Assembly: GCF_014655955.1 (NCBI RefSeq)
Contig: NZ_BNBO01000009.1
Coordinates: 62,001 to 126,000 of the forward strand
Length of the DNA stretch: 64,000 bases
Reading direction: 5' to 3'
DNA from: Kitasatospora indigofera
Lineage (GTDB): Bacteria > Actinomycetota > Actinomycetes > Streptomycetales > Streptomycetaceae
Positions 49,961-58,533 of this stretch are shown here, piece by piece. How positions within the stretch are numbered: position 1 is the first letter of the stretch; the number at the start of each line of letters is the position of its first letter. The notes below the pieces were generated by a model. The model did no database searches, was not told where the DNA came from, and saw only the letters and a program-made list of their open reading frames with translations. A program made the position numbers and the translations under genes.

Positions 49961-51124
49961 TCAGACGTCCTGCGAGCGGCGGTCGGTCACCAGGCCCATG
50001 TCGCAGGCGGCGAGGAAGCGGGCCACGCCCGCGGCGCTCCGCAGGTCGCCCTCCGCGCCGAGGTCGAGCAGGCTGCCGAGCACGGTCGCCTCGCGCTCGC
50101 CGCCGACCCCGAGCGCCGCGGCCGGCTGCGCCCCGGCGTCGGCCCGCAGGTCCACCACGCGGACGACGATGTCCTCGCGCTGGAACACCGTGCTGCCGAT
50201 CACCGGGTTGCCCGGGTCGACCGCCGCCAGGCCGTCCTGCTCCGCCAGCAGCTTGGCGACCGCCGGGCCGTTGCCCTTCTTGACCGGGTAGACGACCGCC
50301 TGGCGCTCCACCTCGCCGCGGACCGGCGCGGCCGGCGCGGTGTGATGCACGGCCGGCAGCGCGGCGCGGGCGAAGAAGGCGCGGGCGGCCTCCGGGTTGC
50401 CCAGCTCGCGGTCCTCCTCCAGGTAGGGGTTGATGGCCTCCTCGACGGCGCGGATCTCCGGCTGCATCGCCACGTGGCGCAGCGCCGCACCGAGGTCGCC
50501 GACCACCTCGACGGCCCGCACCACCCGGTTGCCGTGCATGAAGAGCGAGGTGCGGCGGAGCCGGGTGGTGTCGTCCACGACGGCCTGCGGGGAGGTGTAG
50601 CCGGAGAGGATCTGCGCCACCTTCTGCTCGCTGCCCGGCTTGACCGTGAAGGTCAGCGCGTGCCGGGTCACCCCGTCCGGTCCGGGGGTGACCTGCGGCA
50701 TGCCGGGGGCGCCGGCCGCGCGCGGGGAGCCCTCCCGCACCTCCTGCGGCTTGCGGGTGCCGGTGGCCCCCTTCGCCGAGGTCTCGCGCAGGATGTTGTA
50801 GCGCAGCGAGCGGAACCGGTCGCTGACGCAGCCGTGCATCGGCTTGACCATCTCGCGGTGCGCCGGGCTGTCCACCCAGGCCAGGAACGAGTCGGGGTCG
50901 TTCCACTCGCTGGTGATCAGCCACTGGCGCGGGTCGTCGATCGACTGGCAGAGCTGGTCGCTGACGTGCCCGGGCACCGAGGCGACCTTGTGGCGGAGCT
51001 TCTCGTACACGTCCAGGAAGCGCTGCTGGGCGCCGTCCTGGATCTCCAGCATCAGCACCACCCGGAGGCGGGATTCGTCGAGCTCGGCGTGCTGCTGCAC
51101 CTGCGGTTCGGACAGAGTCGTCAT
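49961..51124 (-). CDS. whiE-ORFI: SchA/CurD-like protein with ABM domain (whiE ORFI type)
   Basis: 387 aa. Residues 15-110 are a ferredoxin-like antibiotic-biosynthesis-monooxygenase domain (RVVLMLEIQDGAQQRFLDVYEKL, then WLITSEWNDPDSFLAWVDS). Residues 160-380 match the SchA/CurD domain found only in spore-pigment loci (HALTFTVKPGSEQKVAQILSGY). Start ATG 51124; the frame remains open far upstream over the divergent promoter but without similarity. It is the first gene of the minus-strand operon; the precise reaction is unknown. Confidence 0.88.
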   Translation of the reverse strand: MTTLSEPQVQQHAELDESRLRVVLMLEIQDGAQQRFLDVYEKLRHKVASVPGHVSDQLCQSIDDPRQWLITSEWNDPDSFLAWVDSPAHREMVKPMHGCVSDRFRSLRYNILRETSAKGATGTRKPQEVREGSPRAAGAPGMPQVTPGPDGVTRHALTFTVKPGSEQKVAQILSGYTSPQAVVDDTTRLRRTSLFMHGNRVVRAVEVVGDLGAALRHVAMQPEIRAVEEAINPYLEEDRELGNPEAARAFFARAALPAVHHTAPAAPVRGEVERQAVVYPVKKGNGPAVAKLLAEQDGLAAVDPGNPVIGSTVFQREDIVVRVVDLRADAGAQPAAALGVGGEREATVLGSLLDLGAEGDLRSAAGVARFLAACDMGLVTDRRSQDV

Positions 51125-51490
51125 GATCCACTTTCTGCGTCGGGCCGCGGCTGCGGCGGGCGGCCGAGCGGCTCGGCCGAGGGAGGGGGAGGAGCGAACG
51201 GCCGGGAGGTCCGGGCGGCGGGGGCGGCCCGGTCCGGCGGGAGGGACGGTCTCCCCCTCGGCGGTCCCCTCCGGCGGGGGCTTCCGACGGGGGCAGGGGT
51301 CCAGGCCTGATCTCGATCGTGGGGCGCGGCAACGGGCGGCGCGAGATATGCGGTCCATCCGAGCGACGAGCGCGGACATCCCGTCGTCGAGGGGGGACGG
51401 TAGAGCGGGGCGCCCGCGTCCGGGGCCCTGCCGACGGCCGTCGGCGATCTCTCGCCGGCCGCTGAACTCCCGTACAGGCTGGAGCAATTG
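51125..51490. promoter_or_regulatory. divergent promoter region of the pigment cluster
   Basis: 366 bases between ORFI (minus) and ORFVIII (plus), the position of the sporulation-controlled whiE promoters in S. coelicolor. CATATC on the minus strand near 51350 could be a -10. No consensus -35 was identified, fitting control by a developmental sigma factor or activator. Confidence 0.5.
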
Positions 51491-53119
51491 ATGAATCCAA
51501 AGGTGGACGACCGGGTGCCGGTCCTGATCGTGGGCGGGTCACTGGTGGGGCTGTCGGCCTCGCTCTTCCTGGGCCGACTGGGTGTCAGACACCTCCTGGT
51601 CGAGAAGCACTCGGGCACCTCGCATCACCCGCGTGGACGCGGCAACAACGTCCGGACGATGGAACTGCTGCGGGTCGCCGGCGCCGAGGCGGGCATCCGC
51701 GAGGCGGCCTCCGTGCTGGCCGAGAACCACGGCATCCTGCAGGCCGACACCCTCACCGGCACCGAGCAGGAGTGGCTCTTCCGGGAGATCGACCCGGGTG
51801 GCGCGCTCGCCCGGTTCAGCCCGTCCTCCTGGTGCCTGTGCAGCCAGAACGACCTGGAACCCGTCCTGCTGCGGCAGGCCCGCGAGCTCGGCGGCGACCT
51901 GCGGTTCAGCACCGAACTGGTCTCCTTCGAGCAGGACGCCGACGGGGTCAGCGCGCTGCTGCGCAGCCGGGAGACCGGCGAGGAGCGCACCGTCCGGGCC
52001 GAGTACCTGATCGCCGCCGACGGGCCGCGCAGCCCGGTCCGGGAGCGGCTGGGGATCGGCCAGTCCGGCAAGGGCGAGCTGTTCCACAACGTCAGCATCA
52101 CCTTCCGGGCGAAGCGGCTCGCCGAGGCGGTGGGCGACCGGCACTTCATCGCCTGCTACCTGACCAACCCTCAGGGGCCCGGCGCGCTGCTGCCGGTGGA
52201 CAACCAGGAGCAGTGGGTCTTCCACGCGCCCTGGCACCCCGAGCACGGCGAGCCGCTGGAGGCGTTCACCGACGAGCGCTGCGTGGCGCACATCCGGACC
52301 GCGACCGGCGTTCCCGGCCTGGAGGTCGAGATCACCGGGAAGGCCCCCTGGCACGCGGCCGAACGGGTCGCCGACCAGTACTCCGCCGGACGGGTGTTCC
52401 TCGCCGGGGACTCGGCCCACGAGATGTCCCCGACCGGTGCCTTCGGCTCCAACACCGGCATCCAGGACGCGCACAACCTGGCCTGGAAGCTCGCCGCCGT
52501 GCTCGGCGGCTGGGCCGGGCCCGGCCTGCTGGACACCTACACCACCGAGCGCCGCCCGGTCGCCCGGGTCACCGCCGAACGGGCCTCCGCCCGCTCGGCC
52601 GAGCACAGCCACCCCGGGTACGACGCGGTGCCCGGCACCGGGCGGCAGGCCGGCGTGCTGGCGGTGGCGCTCGGTTACCGCTACCCCGAGGGCGCGGTGG
52701 CCGGCGGCGACCCGGACCAGCCGGTGGTGCCGGAGAGCTTCCGGCCGACCGGCGAGCCGGGCAGCCGGGCGCCGCACCTGTGGCTGCTGCGGGCCGGCGT
52801 CCGGCTCTCCTCGCTGGACCTCTACGAGCAGGCGCTGGTGCTGCTCACCGGCTCGCGGGGCGCCTCCTGGCAGGCCGCCGCGCAGCGGGCCGCCGACCGG
52901 CTGGCGGTACCGCTGGACACCTACCGGATCGGCACCGGCGCCGAGGACGACCTGGCCCCCGAGCCCGGCACCGACTGGGCCGAGCTGCACGGGGTCGGCC
53001 CGGAGGGCGCCGTGCTGGTCCGCCCCGACGGGTTCGTGGCCTGGCGCTCGGCCTCGGCCCCGGCCGACCAGGAGGCCGCCGTCGGCGAGGCCCTGCGGAC
53101 GGTGCTCGGACTGGGCTGA
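51491..53119 (+). CDS. whiE-ORFVIII: FAD-dependent polyketide hydroxylase (whiE ORFVIII type)
   Basis: 542 aa, class A flavoprotein monooxygenase. FAD motif VLIVGGSLVGLSASLFLGRLG at the N-terminus, the DG motif LIAADGPRSPVRERLG near 175, and GD motif RVFLAGDSAHEMSPTGAFGSNTGIQDAHNLAWKL near 300. It hydroxylates the aromatic polyketide using NAD(P)H and oxygen. ATG 51491 has GGAG 7 nt upstream. It is transcribed divergently from ORFI-VII exactly as in S. coelicolor. Confidence 0.92.
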   Translation: MNPKVDDRVPVLIVGGSLVGLSASLFLGRLGVRHLLVEKHSGTSHHPRGRGNNVRTMELLRVAGAEAGIREAASVLAENHGILQADTLTGTEQEWLFREIDPGGALARFSPSSWCLCSQNDLEPVLLRQARELGGDLRFSTELVSFEQDADGVSALLRSRETGEERTVRAEYLIAADGPRSPVRERLGIGQSGKGELFHNVSITFRAKRLAEAVGDRHFIACYLTNPQGPGALLPVDNQEQWVFHAPWHPEHGEPLEAFTDERCVAHIRTATGVPGLEVEITGKAPWHAAERVADQYSAGRVFLAGDSAHEMSPTGAFGSNTGIQDAHNLAWKLAAVLGGWAGPGLLDTYTTERRPVARVTAERASARSAEHSHPGYDAVPGTGRQAGVLAVALGYRYPEGAVAGGDPDQPVVPESFRPTGEPGSRAPHLWLLRAGVRLSSLDLYEQALVLLTGSRGASWQAAAQRAADRLAVPLDTYRIGTGAEDDLAPEPGTDWAELHGVGPEGAVLVRPDGFVAWRSASAPADQEAAVGEALRTVLGLG

Positions 53120-53173
53120 CCGGCCCCGGGCCCGGCGGATGCCGAAGCGCACCCGCCGGGCCCCGGCCCGCCG

Positions 53174-53240
53174 CCCGGCGTCCGCCCTCCGCGCGTCTCT
53201 CCGTCCGGCGTCCGCCCTCCGCGCGTCCGTCCGCCATCTG
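53174..53240. repeat. direct repeats upstream of gnd
   Basis: Two copies of GGCGTCCGCCCTCCGCGCGT lie about 34 bp apart in the gap before the 6-phosphogluconate dehydrogenase gene, with a third partial copy after them. Confidence 0.55.
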
Positions 53241-53383
53241 CGCGCCCGTCCGGCCGCCGTCCGGACGTCCGGGTGCGCGGCGGCGGCTTCCCGGGCAGAG
53301 TCGGACCAGCTAGGCCGTTCCCGTACGTCCTGTCCCGGCCGGCCGATCTCCCGCCCCTTCCAGGACCGCTTGGAGTACCCGTC

Positions 53384-54826
53384 ATGGCAGTGCAGTCCCA
53401 GGCTCAGGTCGGCGTCACCGGACTGGCCGTCATGGGCCGCAACCTGGCCCGGAACTTTGCCCGGCACGGCTACCGCGTCGCCGTGCACAACCGCACCGCG
53501 GCCCGCACCACCGCGCTGGTCGAGGAGTTCGGCCACGAGGGTGAATTCCGCCCGGCCCGGACGCCGGAGGAGTTCGTCACCTCGCTGGAGCGCCCGCGCC
53601 GGATCGTGATCATGGTCAAGGCGGGCGGCCCGACCGACGCCGTCATCGACGAACTGGTGCCACTGCTGGACGCCGGCGACGTGGTGGTGGACGGCGGCAA
53701 CGCGCACTTCCTGGACACCCGCCGGCGCGAGCAGGCCCTGCGCGCCCACGGGCTGCACTTCGTCGGCAGCGGCATCTCCGGCGGGGAGCAGGGCGCCCTC
53801 GAAGGCCCCAGCATCATGCCGGGCGGCACCGCGGAGTCCTACCGGGTGCTCGGACCGCTGCTGGAGGACATCGCCGCCAAGGTGGACGGCGCGCCCTGCT
53901 GCACCCACATCGGCCCCGACGGGGCCGGCCACTTCGTCAAGATGGTGCACAACGGCATCGAGTACGCCGACATGCAGCTGATCGCCGAAGCCTACGACCT
54001 GCTGCGGCACGGCGCCGGGCGCCAGCCCGGCGAGATCGCCGAGATCTTCCGCGGCTGGAACGACGGCCGGCTGGAGTCCTACCTGATCGGCATCACCGCC
54101 GAGGTCCTCGCGCACACCGACGCGGCGACCGGCAAGCCCTTCGTCGACGTCGTCCTCGACCAGGCCGAGCAGAAGGGCACCGGCCGCTGGACGGTGCAGA
54201 CCGCCCTCGAACTCGGCATCCCGGTGAGCGGCATCGCCGAGGCCGTCTTCGCCCGCTCGCTGTCCGGCAGCGCCGAACTGCGCGCCGCGGCCCACGGACT
54301 GCCCGGACCGACCGAGACCTGGCTCGACAGCGCGGCCTCCGACCGCTTCGCCGAGGACGTCGAACAGGCCCTGTACGCCTCGAAGATGGTCGCCTACGCG
54401 CAGGGCTTCAACCAGATCCAGGCCGGCAGCGCCGAGTACGCCTGGGACATCGACCTCGGCGCGACCGCCGCCATCTGGCGCGGCGGCTGCATCATCCGGG
54501 CCCGCTTCCTGGACCGGATCACCGCCGCCTACCGCGCCGACGGCCGGCTGCCCACCCTGCTCACCGACGAGCACTTCCGCGAGGCGCTGGCCGGTGCCCA
54601 GTCCAGCTGGCGCCGGGTCGTCACCACCGCGGCCCAACTGGGCGTACCCGCGCCCGGCTTCGCCACCGCGCTGGCCTACTACGACAGCCTGCGCGCCGAG
54701 CGGCTGCCGGCCTCCCTGGTGCAGGGGCAGCGTGACTACTTCGGCGCGCACACCTACCGGCGGACCGACCGGGTCGGGACCTTCCACACCCTCTGGGGCG
54801 GGGACCGCAGCGAGGAGGAGCGCTGA
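53384..54826 (+). CDS. gnd: 6-phosphogluconate dehydrogenase (decarboxylating)
   Basis: 480 aa, the length of the classic enzyme. NADP-binding motif VTGLAVMGRNLARNFARHG at the N-terminus, GSGISGGEQGALEGPSIMPGG around residue 130, the catalytic-Lys segment HFVKMVHNGIEYADMQLIAEAY, and substrate-binding FNQIQAGS. It oxidatively decarboxylates 6-phosphogluconate to ribulose 5-phosphate, producing NADPH. The ATG at 53384 follows GGAG. Many actinomycetes also have a shorter NAD-type paralogue elsewhere. Confidence 0.94.
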   Translation: MAVQSQAQVGVTGLAVMGRNLARNFARHGYRVAVHNRTAARTTALVEEFGHEGEFRPARTPEEFVTSLERPRRIVIMVKAGGPTDAVIDELVPLLDAGDVVVDGGNAHFLDTRRREQALRAHGLHFVGSGISGGEQGALEGPSIMPGGTAESYRVLGPLLEDIAAKVDGAPCCTHIGPDGAGHFVKMVHNGIEYADMQLIAEAYDLLRHGAGRQPGEIAEIFRGWNDGRLESYLIGITAEVLAHTDAATGKPFVDVVLDQAEQKGTGRWTVQTALELGIPVSGIAEAVFARSLSGSAELRAAAHGLPGPTETWLDSAASDRFAEDVEQALYASKMVAYAQGFNQIQAGSAEYAWDIDLGATAAIWRGGCIIRARFLDRITAAYRADGRLPTLLTDEHFREALAGAQSSWRRVVTTAAQLGVPAPGFATALAYYDSLRAERLPASLVQGQRDYFGAHTYRRTDRVGTFHTLWGGDRSEEER

Positions 54827-54929
54827 GCCGGACCTGTCCGGCCGCTGCCACCCGCGCGGGTTTGCCTTCGCGCCGAGCGGCAAGGCGACAGGTACCGACA
54901 GCTCCCGAACACCCGGAAGGCTGGAGACC

Positions 54930-55373
54930 ATGAACGCCAGAGAAGGCCGCAAGCACAGCACCCGGTCCCTCGCTGAACCCCCGCACGACACGGACGCGCA
55001 CCTCACCCTCGGCACGCCCGTGCCGGACGACCCGGAACTGCTCCTCGGCGACGTCGAGGCCGCCCGGAGCGCGCTGGGCCTGCCCGACGGGCCGGAGGAG
55101 CCGGACGGGGCGGACGGGGCGCACGCGCGGGCGAGCCGCTGGGGCCGGGCCACCCGCGCCGCGGGCCGGGTCCGGACCGCCGGCCTGGCGAAGCTCGGCC
55201 GGGCCGCGGGACGGCCCGGCGGCATCCGCCCGTACCACCCGGAGACGGCCGCGGAGCCCTTCCCGGAGGACGACGGGGCCTGGGCACCGGCCCGGGTGCC
55301 CTACCTGCTGGTGGCCGGCCTCGCCGCGGGCGGCCTGGTCGCGGTGGTGGTGCTGCGCCGCCGGCGCGGCTGA
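54930..55373 (+). CDS. hypothetical protein with C-terminal membrane helix
   Basis: 147 aa. The acidic N-terminal half (TDAHLTLGTPVPDDPELLLGDVEAARSALGL) is followed by a basic Arg/Ala-rich middle and one C-terminal helix (VPYLLVAGLAAGGLVAVVVL) capped by RRRRG, as in tail-anchored proteins. Start ATG with GGAG 3-4 nt upstream. No family recognised. Confidence 0.7.
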   Translation: MNAREGRKHSTRSLAEPPHDTDAHLTLGTPVPDDPELLLGDVEAARSALGLPDGPEEPDGADGAHARASRWGRATRAAGRVRTAGLAKLGRAAGRPGGIRPYHPETAAEPFPEDDGAWAPARVPYLLVAGLAAGGLVAVVVLRRRRG

Positions 55374-55449
55374 CCGTACGTCCGCCGCCCCCCGCCGCCC
55401 GCCCCCGCGGGCCGGTACCGCCCGACGCGACCTCAGTGAGGAGCCCGGC

Positions 55450-55671
55450 ATGACGACCGAACCGGCGGACCCGGAGCAGGTCAGCGAGTACGACCTGCTC
55501 CGCGAGATCGACCCCGAGGTGCCCACGGCCGACGCGGCCGAGCAGGCGCGCGAGCTCCTGCCGCACGGCGACGACGACCCGGCCCGCGCGCCCGGCCCGG
55601 ACGTTCCCGAGGCCGACGCGGCCGAACAGGCGCGGCTGGTGGAGACCCCGGAGGAGGACGACCCCCGCTAG
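55450..55671 (+). CDS. small acidic protein with duplicated ADAAEQAR unit
   Basis: 73 aa, very acidic. Two internal repeats read VPTADAAEQARELL and VPEADAAEQARLVE. Small proteins with this repeat and a closing EEDD(x)R are frequent in Streptomyces, with no known role. GAGG lies upstream of the ATG. Its TAG stop abuts the left end of the insertion-sequence remnant, so the 3' end may have been shaped by the insertion. Confidence 0.7.
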   Translation: MTTEPADPEQVSEYDLLREIDPEVPTADAAEQARELLPHGDDDPARAPGPDVPEADAAEQARLVETPEEDDPR

Positions 55672-56252
55672 GTTCTGTCCGGCGGATCGTGTGACCGTCG
55701 GACGGTCGGGATCGTTGTGCTGCTCACGGGGCGGGGAGAGCTGTCGAACGACGAGTGGGGGCGGCTGGAGCCGCACCTGCCGAAGTACGTCGCTCGGGGT
55801 GGCCGTCGGTGCGACCACCGCCAGGTGGTCAACGGGGTCCTGTTCCGGGTCCGCCCCGGCGTGCCCCGGCGGGACCTCCCGGAGGGCGCCACGGCAGTTG
55901 GAAGACCGTCCACGAGCGGCACCGGCGGTGGTGAGCCGACGGCACCTGGGACGGATCCTCCAGGCGGCCCAAACGGACGCCGACGCCCAGGGCCGGTGGA
56001 CCGGAGCCCGGTGGGCGTGGACTCGACCTCGTGCCGTGCCCACCAGCACGCCGCCGGGGCGCCCCGGCGGAAGCCGTGGATTTCGACACGGACACCTACC
56101 GGCGCGGCAACGAAGTCGAGCGCACCACCAACCGCCTCAGGACCTTCCGCGCCGTCTCCACCCGCTACGACAAACGGGCCTACGTCTTGCACGGCACCGT
56201 CACCCTCGCCTCGATCCGCCTATGGATCAGACCCGATCCGCCGGACAGAACC
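55671..56252 (+). mobile_element. degenerate IS5-family element with intact 18-bp ends
   Basis: GGTTCTGTCCGGCGGATC (55671-55688) and its perfect reverse complement (56235-56252) bound 582 bp containing pieces of an IS5-type transposase. Flanks read CTA on the left and TAT on the right, consistent with a short TA or CTA target duplication. The full element would be roughly 0.85-0.9 kb, so an internal segment is missing. Confidence 0.85.
55717..56230 (+). pseudogene. broken IS5-family transposase
   Basis: Recognisable fragments appear in different frames: an N-terminal LSNDEWGRLEPHLPK and DHRQVVNGVLFRVRPG; then, after a frameshift, SWKTVHERHRRW followed by an in-frame TGA; after another frameshift the first catalytic-Asp region DSTSCRAHQHAAGA; then a deletion removing the second Asp; and finally the Glu region DTYRRGNEVERTTNRL with the C-terminal RYDKRAYVLHGTVTLASIRLW. 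It cannot encode an active enzyme. Confidence 0.85.
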
Positions 56253-56353
56253 TATCCGTCGGCGCGGAGTACCGGGTACAGACACCGGACGGTGCCGGGC
56301 GGGATCCCCGTCGACGGACCGTCACATCGGGAACGCCGTTGAGGAGAACCACA

Positions 56354-56891
56354 GTGCCGCACATCAGTATCGGCAACGACCTCCCGGGCATCAGCGGTCT
56401 GCTGGCCGACCGCCCGACAGCGCCGCGCCGCTGAACCAGCTCGTCAACGTCCTGCTGCGCGGCCCCTCCCCGCTGCCCCGGGGAGAGCGCGAGCTGACCG
56501 CCGCCTACGTCTCCGAACTCAACCGGACCCGGTTCTGCTCCGACGCGCACGGTGCGTTCGCCGCCGCGCAGCTCGACGGCGGCGAGGAGTTGGTGACGGC
56601 CGTCCTGAACGACCTGGAGACCGCGCCGGTCTCCGAGCAGCTGCGGGCCCTGCTGCGGGTTGCCGCCGAGGTCCAGGCGTTCGCCCGCCCGGTCGCGGAG
56701 AAGGCCGTGGCCGCCGCCAGGGCGGAGGGTGCGGGGACGACGAGATCCACGACACGGTGCTGATCGCCGCCGCGTTCTGCATGGACAACCGCTACGTCAG
56801 CTGCCTCGACACCGGGCTGCCGGCCGACCGGGGCTACTGCACCGAGGGCGCCCGGCGGATCGTGGCGCACGGGTACGGCAGCCCGCGCTGA
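56354..56891 (+). pseudogene. carboxymuconolactone-decarboxylase/AhpD-like pseudogene
   Basis: Starts GTG 56354 with GAGGAG upstream (MPHISIGNDLPGISGLLADRP). A one-base loss near 56418 shifts the frame; the homology continues as LNQLVNVLLRGPSPLPRGERELTAAYVSELN. A second one-base loss near 56738 shifts it again into EIHDTVLIAAAFCMDNRYVS up to 56891. The first Cys of the family's CxxC redox pair is also changed (NRTRFCSDAH). Family relatives are peroxidase-related decarboxylase-fold proteins. Sequencing error in GC runs is the alternative for the frameshifts, though not for the lost Cys. Confidence 0.7.
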
Positions 56892-56897
56892 CGACGC

Positions 56898-56931
56898 CCC
56901 CGGGCCCCGGTCGGTGGACCGGGGCCCGGGG
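56898..56931 (+). terminator. 15-bp hairpin after the CMD pseudogene
   Basis: CCCCGGGCCCCGGTC and its exact complement with a GGTG loop start 6 nt after the stop codon. Confidence 0.8.
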
Positions 56932-56992
56932 TGCGCGGCGACGGGGAAAGAGGGCAATCGAGAAGTAGGCAGCGGACGCGAGGCCCGGAACC

Positions 56993-58366
56993 ATGAGCCC
57001 TCACATCGTCCGCGTCGGGAGTAGCCCACCCATGCCGCACACCGAGACCAGCCCGCTCCACCCGCTGCCCGCCCCGTCGCCCGAGGCCGTGCGGTTACGT
57101 CGCCGCGCCGTCACCGCGACCGTGGTCGGGAACTTCGTGGAATCCTTCGACTGGCTGGCGTACGGTCTGTTCGCCCCGCTCTTCGCGGAGCGGTTCTTCC
57201 CCTCCGCCGATCCGACCACCTCGCTGCTGGGTGCCTTCGCGGTGCTCGGGGTGGGCGTGCTGGCCAGGCCGCTCGGCGGCGTGCTGCTGGGCCGGCTGGC
57301 GGACCGCCGGGGCCGCAAGCCGGCGCTGCTGCTGGCGATCCTCCTGATGACGGCCGGTTCGGTCCTGATCGGGAGCGCCCCGACGTACCAGCAGGCCGGG
57401 ATCCTCGCCCCGGTGCTGCTGCTCTGCGCCCGGCTCGCCCAGGGCATCTCCTCCGGCGGTGAGTGGCCCGCCGCGGCGGCGTACCTGATGGAACTGGCCC
57501 CGCCTCGCCGCAGAGGCCTCTACGGCAGCCTGTTCTCGCTCACCACCGCCGCGGGCGCTTTCACCGCCGCGATGCTCGGCGGCATGCTGACCGGCCTGGT
57601 GGGTCCCGGGGCGATGGAGACCTGGGGCTGGCGGGTGCCGTTCCTGATCGGCGGCGTGCTCGGGCTGGTCCTGCTGGCGCTGCGGAGCCGGATCACCGAG
57701 AGCGAGGTCTTCCGGCGCGAGGTGAGCTCCCGTCAGGACCGCAGCCCGCTGCGCGAGGTCCTGCGCACCCACCGGCGGCAGGTCCTGCGCTCCGTCCTCC
57801 TGGTGGCCGGGATGGCGACCGTCGGCAGCACCTGGACCTCGGTCATACCGGCGATGGGGCAGCGGCTGGCTCCGGACGGGACGATGTTCTGGGTCGTGGT
57901 CTGTGCCACCGCCGTGATGATCCTGCTCCAGGTGCCGATCGGCCTGCTCGCCGACCAGGTCGGGCCACGGCGGCTGCTGGTCGTGGCGAGCCTGCTCTTC
58001 GCCACCGGGGGCTCCTGGGCCTACCTCGCCATGACCGGCCGGTTCACCAGTCTGCTACTCGCCTACGGCAGCGGCGTGGTCTACCTGGTCTGCGTCACCA
58101 CGGTCCTGCCCGCCCTGCTCGCCGAGATCTTCCCGCCCCGCGTACGCGCCCTGGGCATCGGCCTCCCCTACGCACTGACCAGCGCCGTCCTGGGCGGCAC
58201 CACCCCACTCCTGGCCACCCACCTCGGCAAGAACGGCCCGTCCGGCTGGTTCATCGCCGGCGTGGTGGTCGCCGTCCTCCTCGGCCTCGCAGCCACGGCG
58301 ACCTCCGGCGCTTCCGACACCGGACGATCCCGACCGGCACGCCCGGAGCCGGTGCCGATGGGTTAG
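56993..58366 (+). CDS. MFS transporter, metabolite/H+ symporter (MHS) type
   Basis: 457 aa with 12 predicted membrane segments. VGNFVESFDWLAYGLFAPLFAERFF and RPLGGVLLGRLADRRGRKPALLL are the signature N-terminal segments of the sugar-porter/MHS group (KgtP, ShiA, ProP); ARLAQGISSGGEWPAAAAYLMELAP is also characteristic. It imports an organic acid, osmolyte or shikimate-like compound. ATG 56993 is taken; ATG 57032 with GGGAG upstream is an equally good start. Confidence 0.87.
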   Translation: MSPHIVRVGSSPPMPHTETSPLHPLPAPSPEAVRLRRRAVTATVVGNFVESFDWLAYGLFAPLFAERFFPSADPTTSLLGAFAVLGVGVLARPLGGVLLGRLADRRGRKPALLLAILLMTAGSVLIGSAPTYQQAGILAPVLLLCARLAQGISSGGEWPAAAAYLMELAPPRRRGLYGSLFSLTTAAGAFTAAMLGGMLTGLVGPGAMETWGWRVPFLIGGVLGLVLLALRSRITESEVFRREVSSRQDRSPLREVLRTHRRQVLRSVLLVAGMATVGSTWTSVIPAMGQRLAPDGTMFWVVVCATAVMILLQVPIGLLADQVGPRRLLVVASLLFATGGSWAYLAMTGRFTSLLLAYGSGVVYLVCVTTVLPALLAEIFPPRVRALGIGLPYALTSAVLGGTTPLLATHLGKNGPSGWFIAGVVVAVLLGLAATATSGASDTGRSRPARPEPVPMG

Positions 58367-58371
58367 GGCCT

Positions 58372-58392
58372 GTCCGGCAAGATCCGCCGGAC
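58372..58392 (+). terminator. 7-bp hairpin after the MFS gene
   Basis: GTCCGGC and GCCGGAC with a 7-nt loop lie directly after the MFS stop. The sequence CTGTCCGGC also resembles the end of the nearby insertion element. Confidence 0.5.
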
Positions 58393-58424
58393 CGGGCTCC
58401 CGGCTCCAGGCCTCCGCGGACCTG

Positions 58425-58456
58425 TCCCGGCGAACGCCCGTCCCGGCGAACGCCCG
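58425..58456. repeat. two 16-bp tandem repeats
   Basis: TCCCGGCGAACGCCCG occurs twice head to tail between the two hairpins of the convergent gap. Confidence 0.75.
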
Positions 58457-58470
58457 TCCCCACGAACCCC

Positions 58471-58503
58471 GGTGGCCCGCACACCCCAGGTGTGCGGGCC
58501 ACC
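58471..58503. terminator. 15-bp perfect hairpin, bidirectional
   Basis: GGTGGCCCGCACACC and its exact complement with loop CCA lie between the convergent MFS and NADH-dehydrogenase-like genes. Confidence 0.8.
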
Positions 58504-58533
58504 CGCGGGTGCGGCCGGCGTCCGGCGTCCGGC

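Noticed and set aside
51539..55225. 1228-codon minus-strand open frame
   Set aside because: It is antisense to the whiE hydroxylase and gnd genes, whose homology is certain; long antisense frames are a by-product of GC-rich third positions.
58370..58392. possible second end of the insertion element
   Set aside because: CTGTCCGGC matches the start of the IS end for only about 9 bases and forms its own symmetric hairpin after a stop codon, so it is better read as a terminator.
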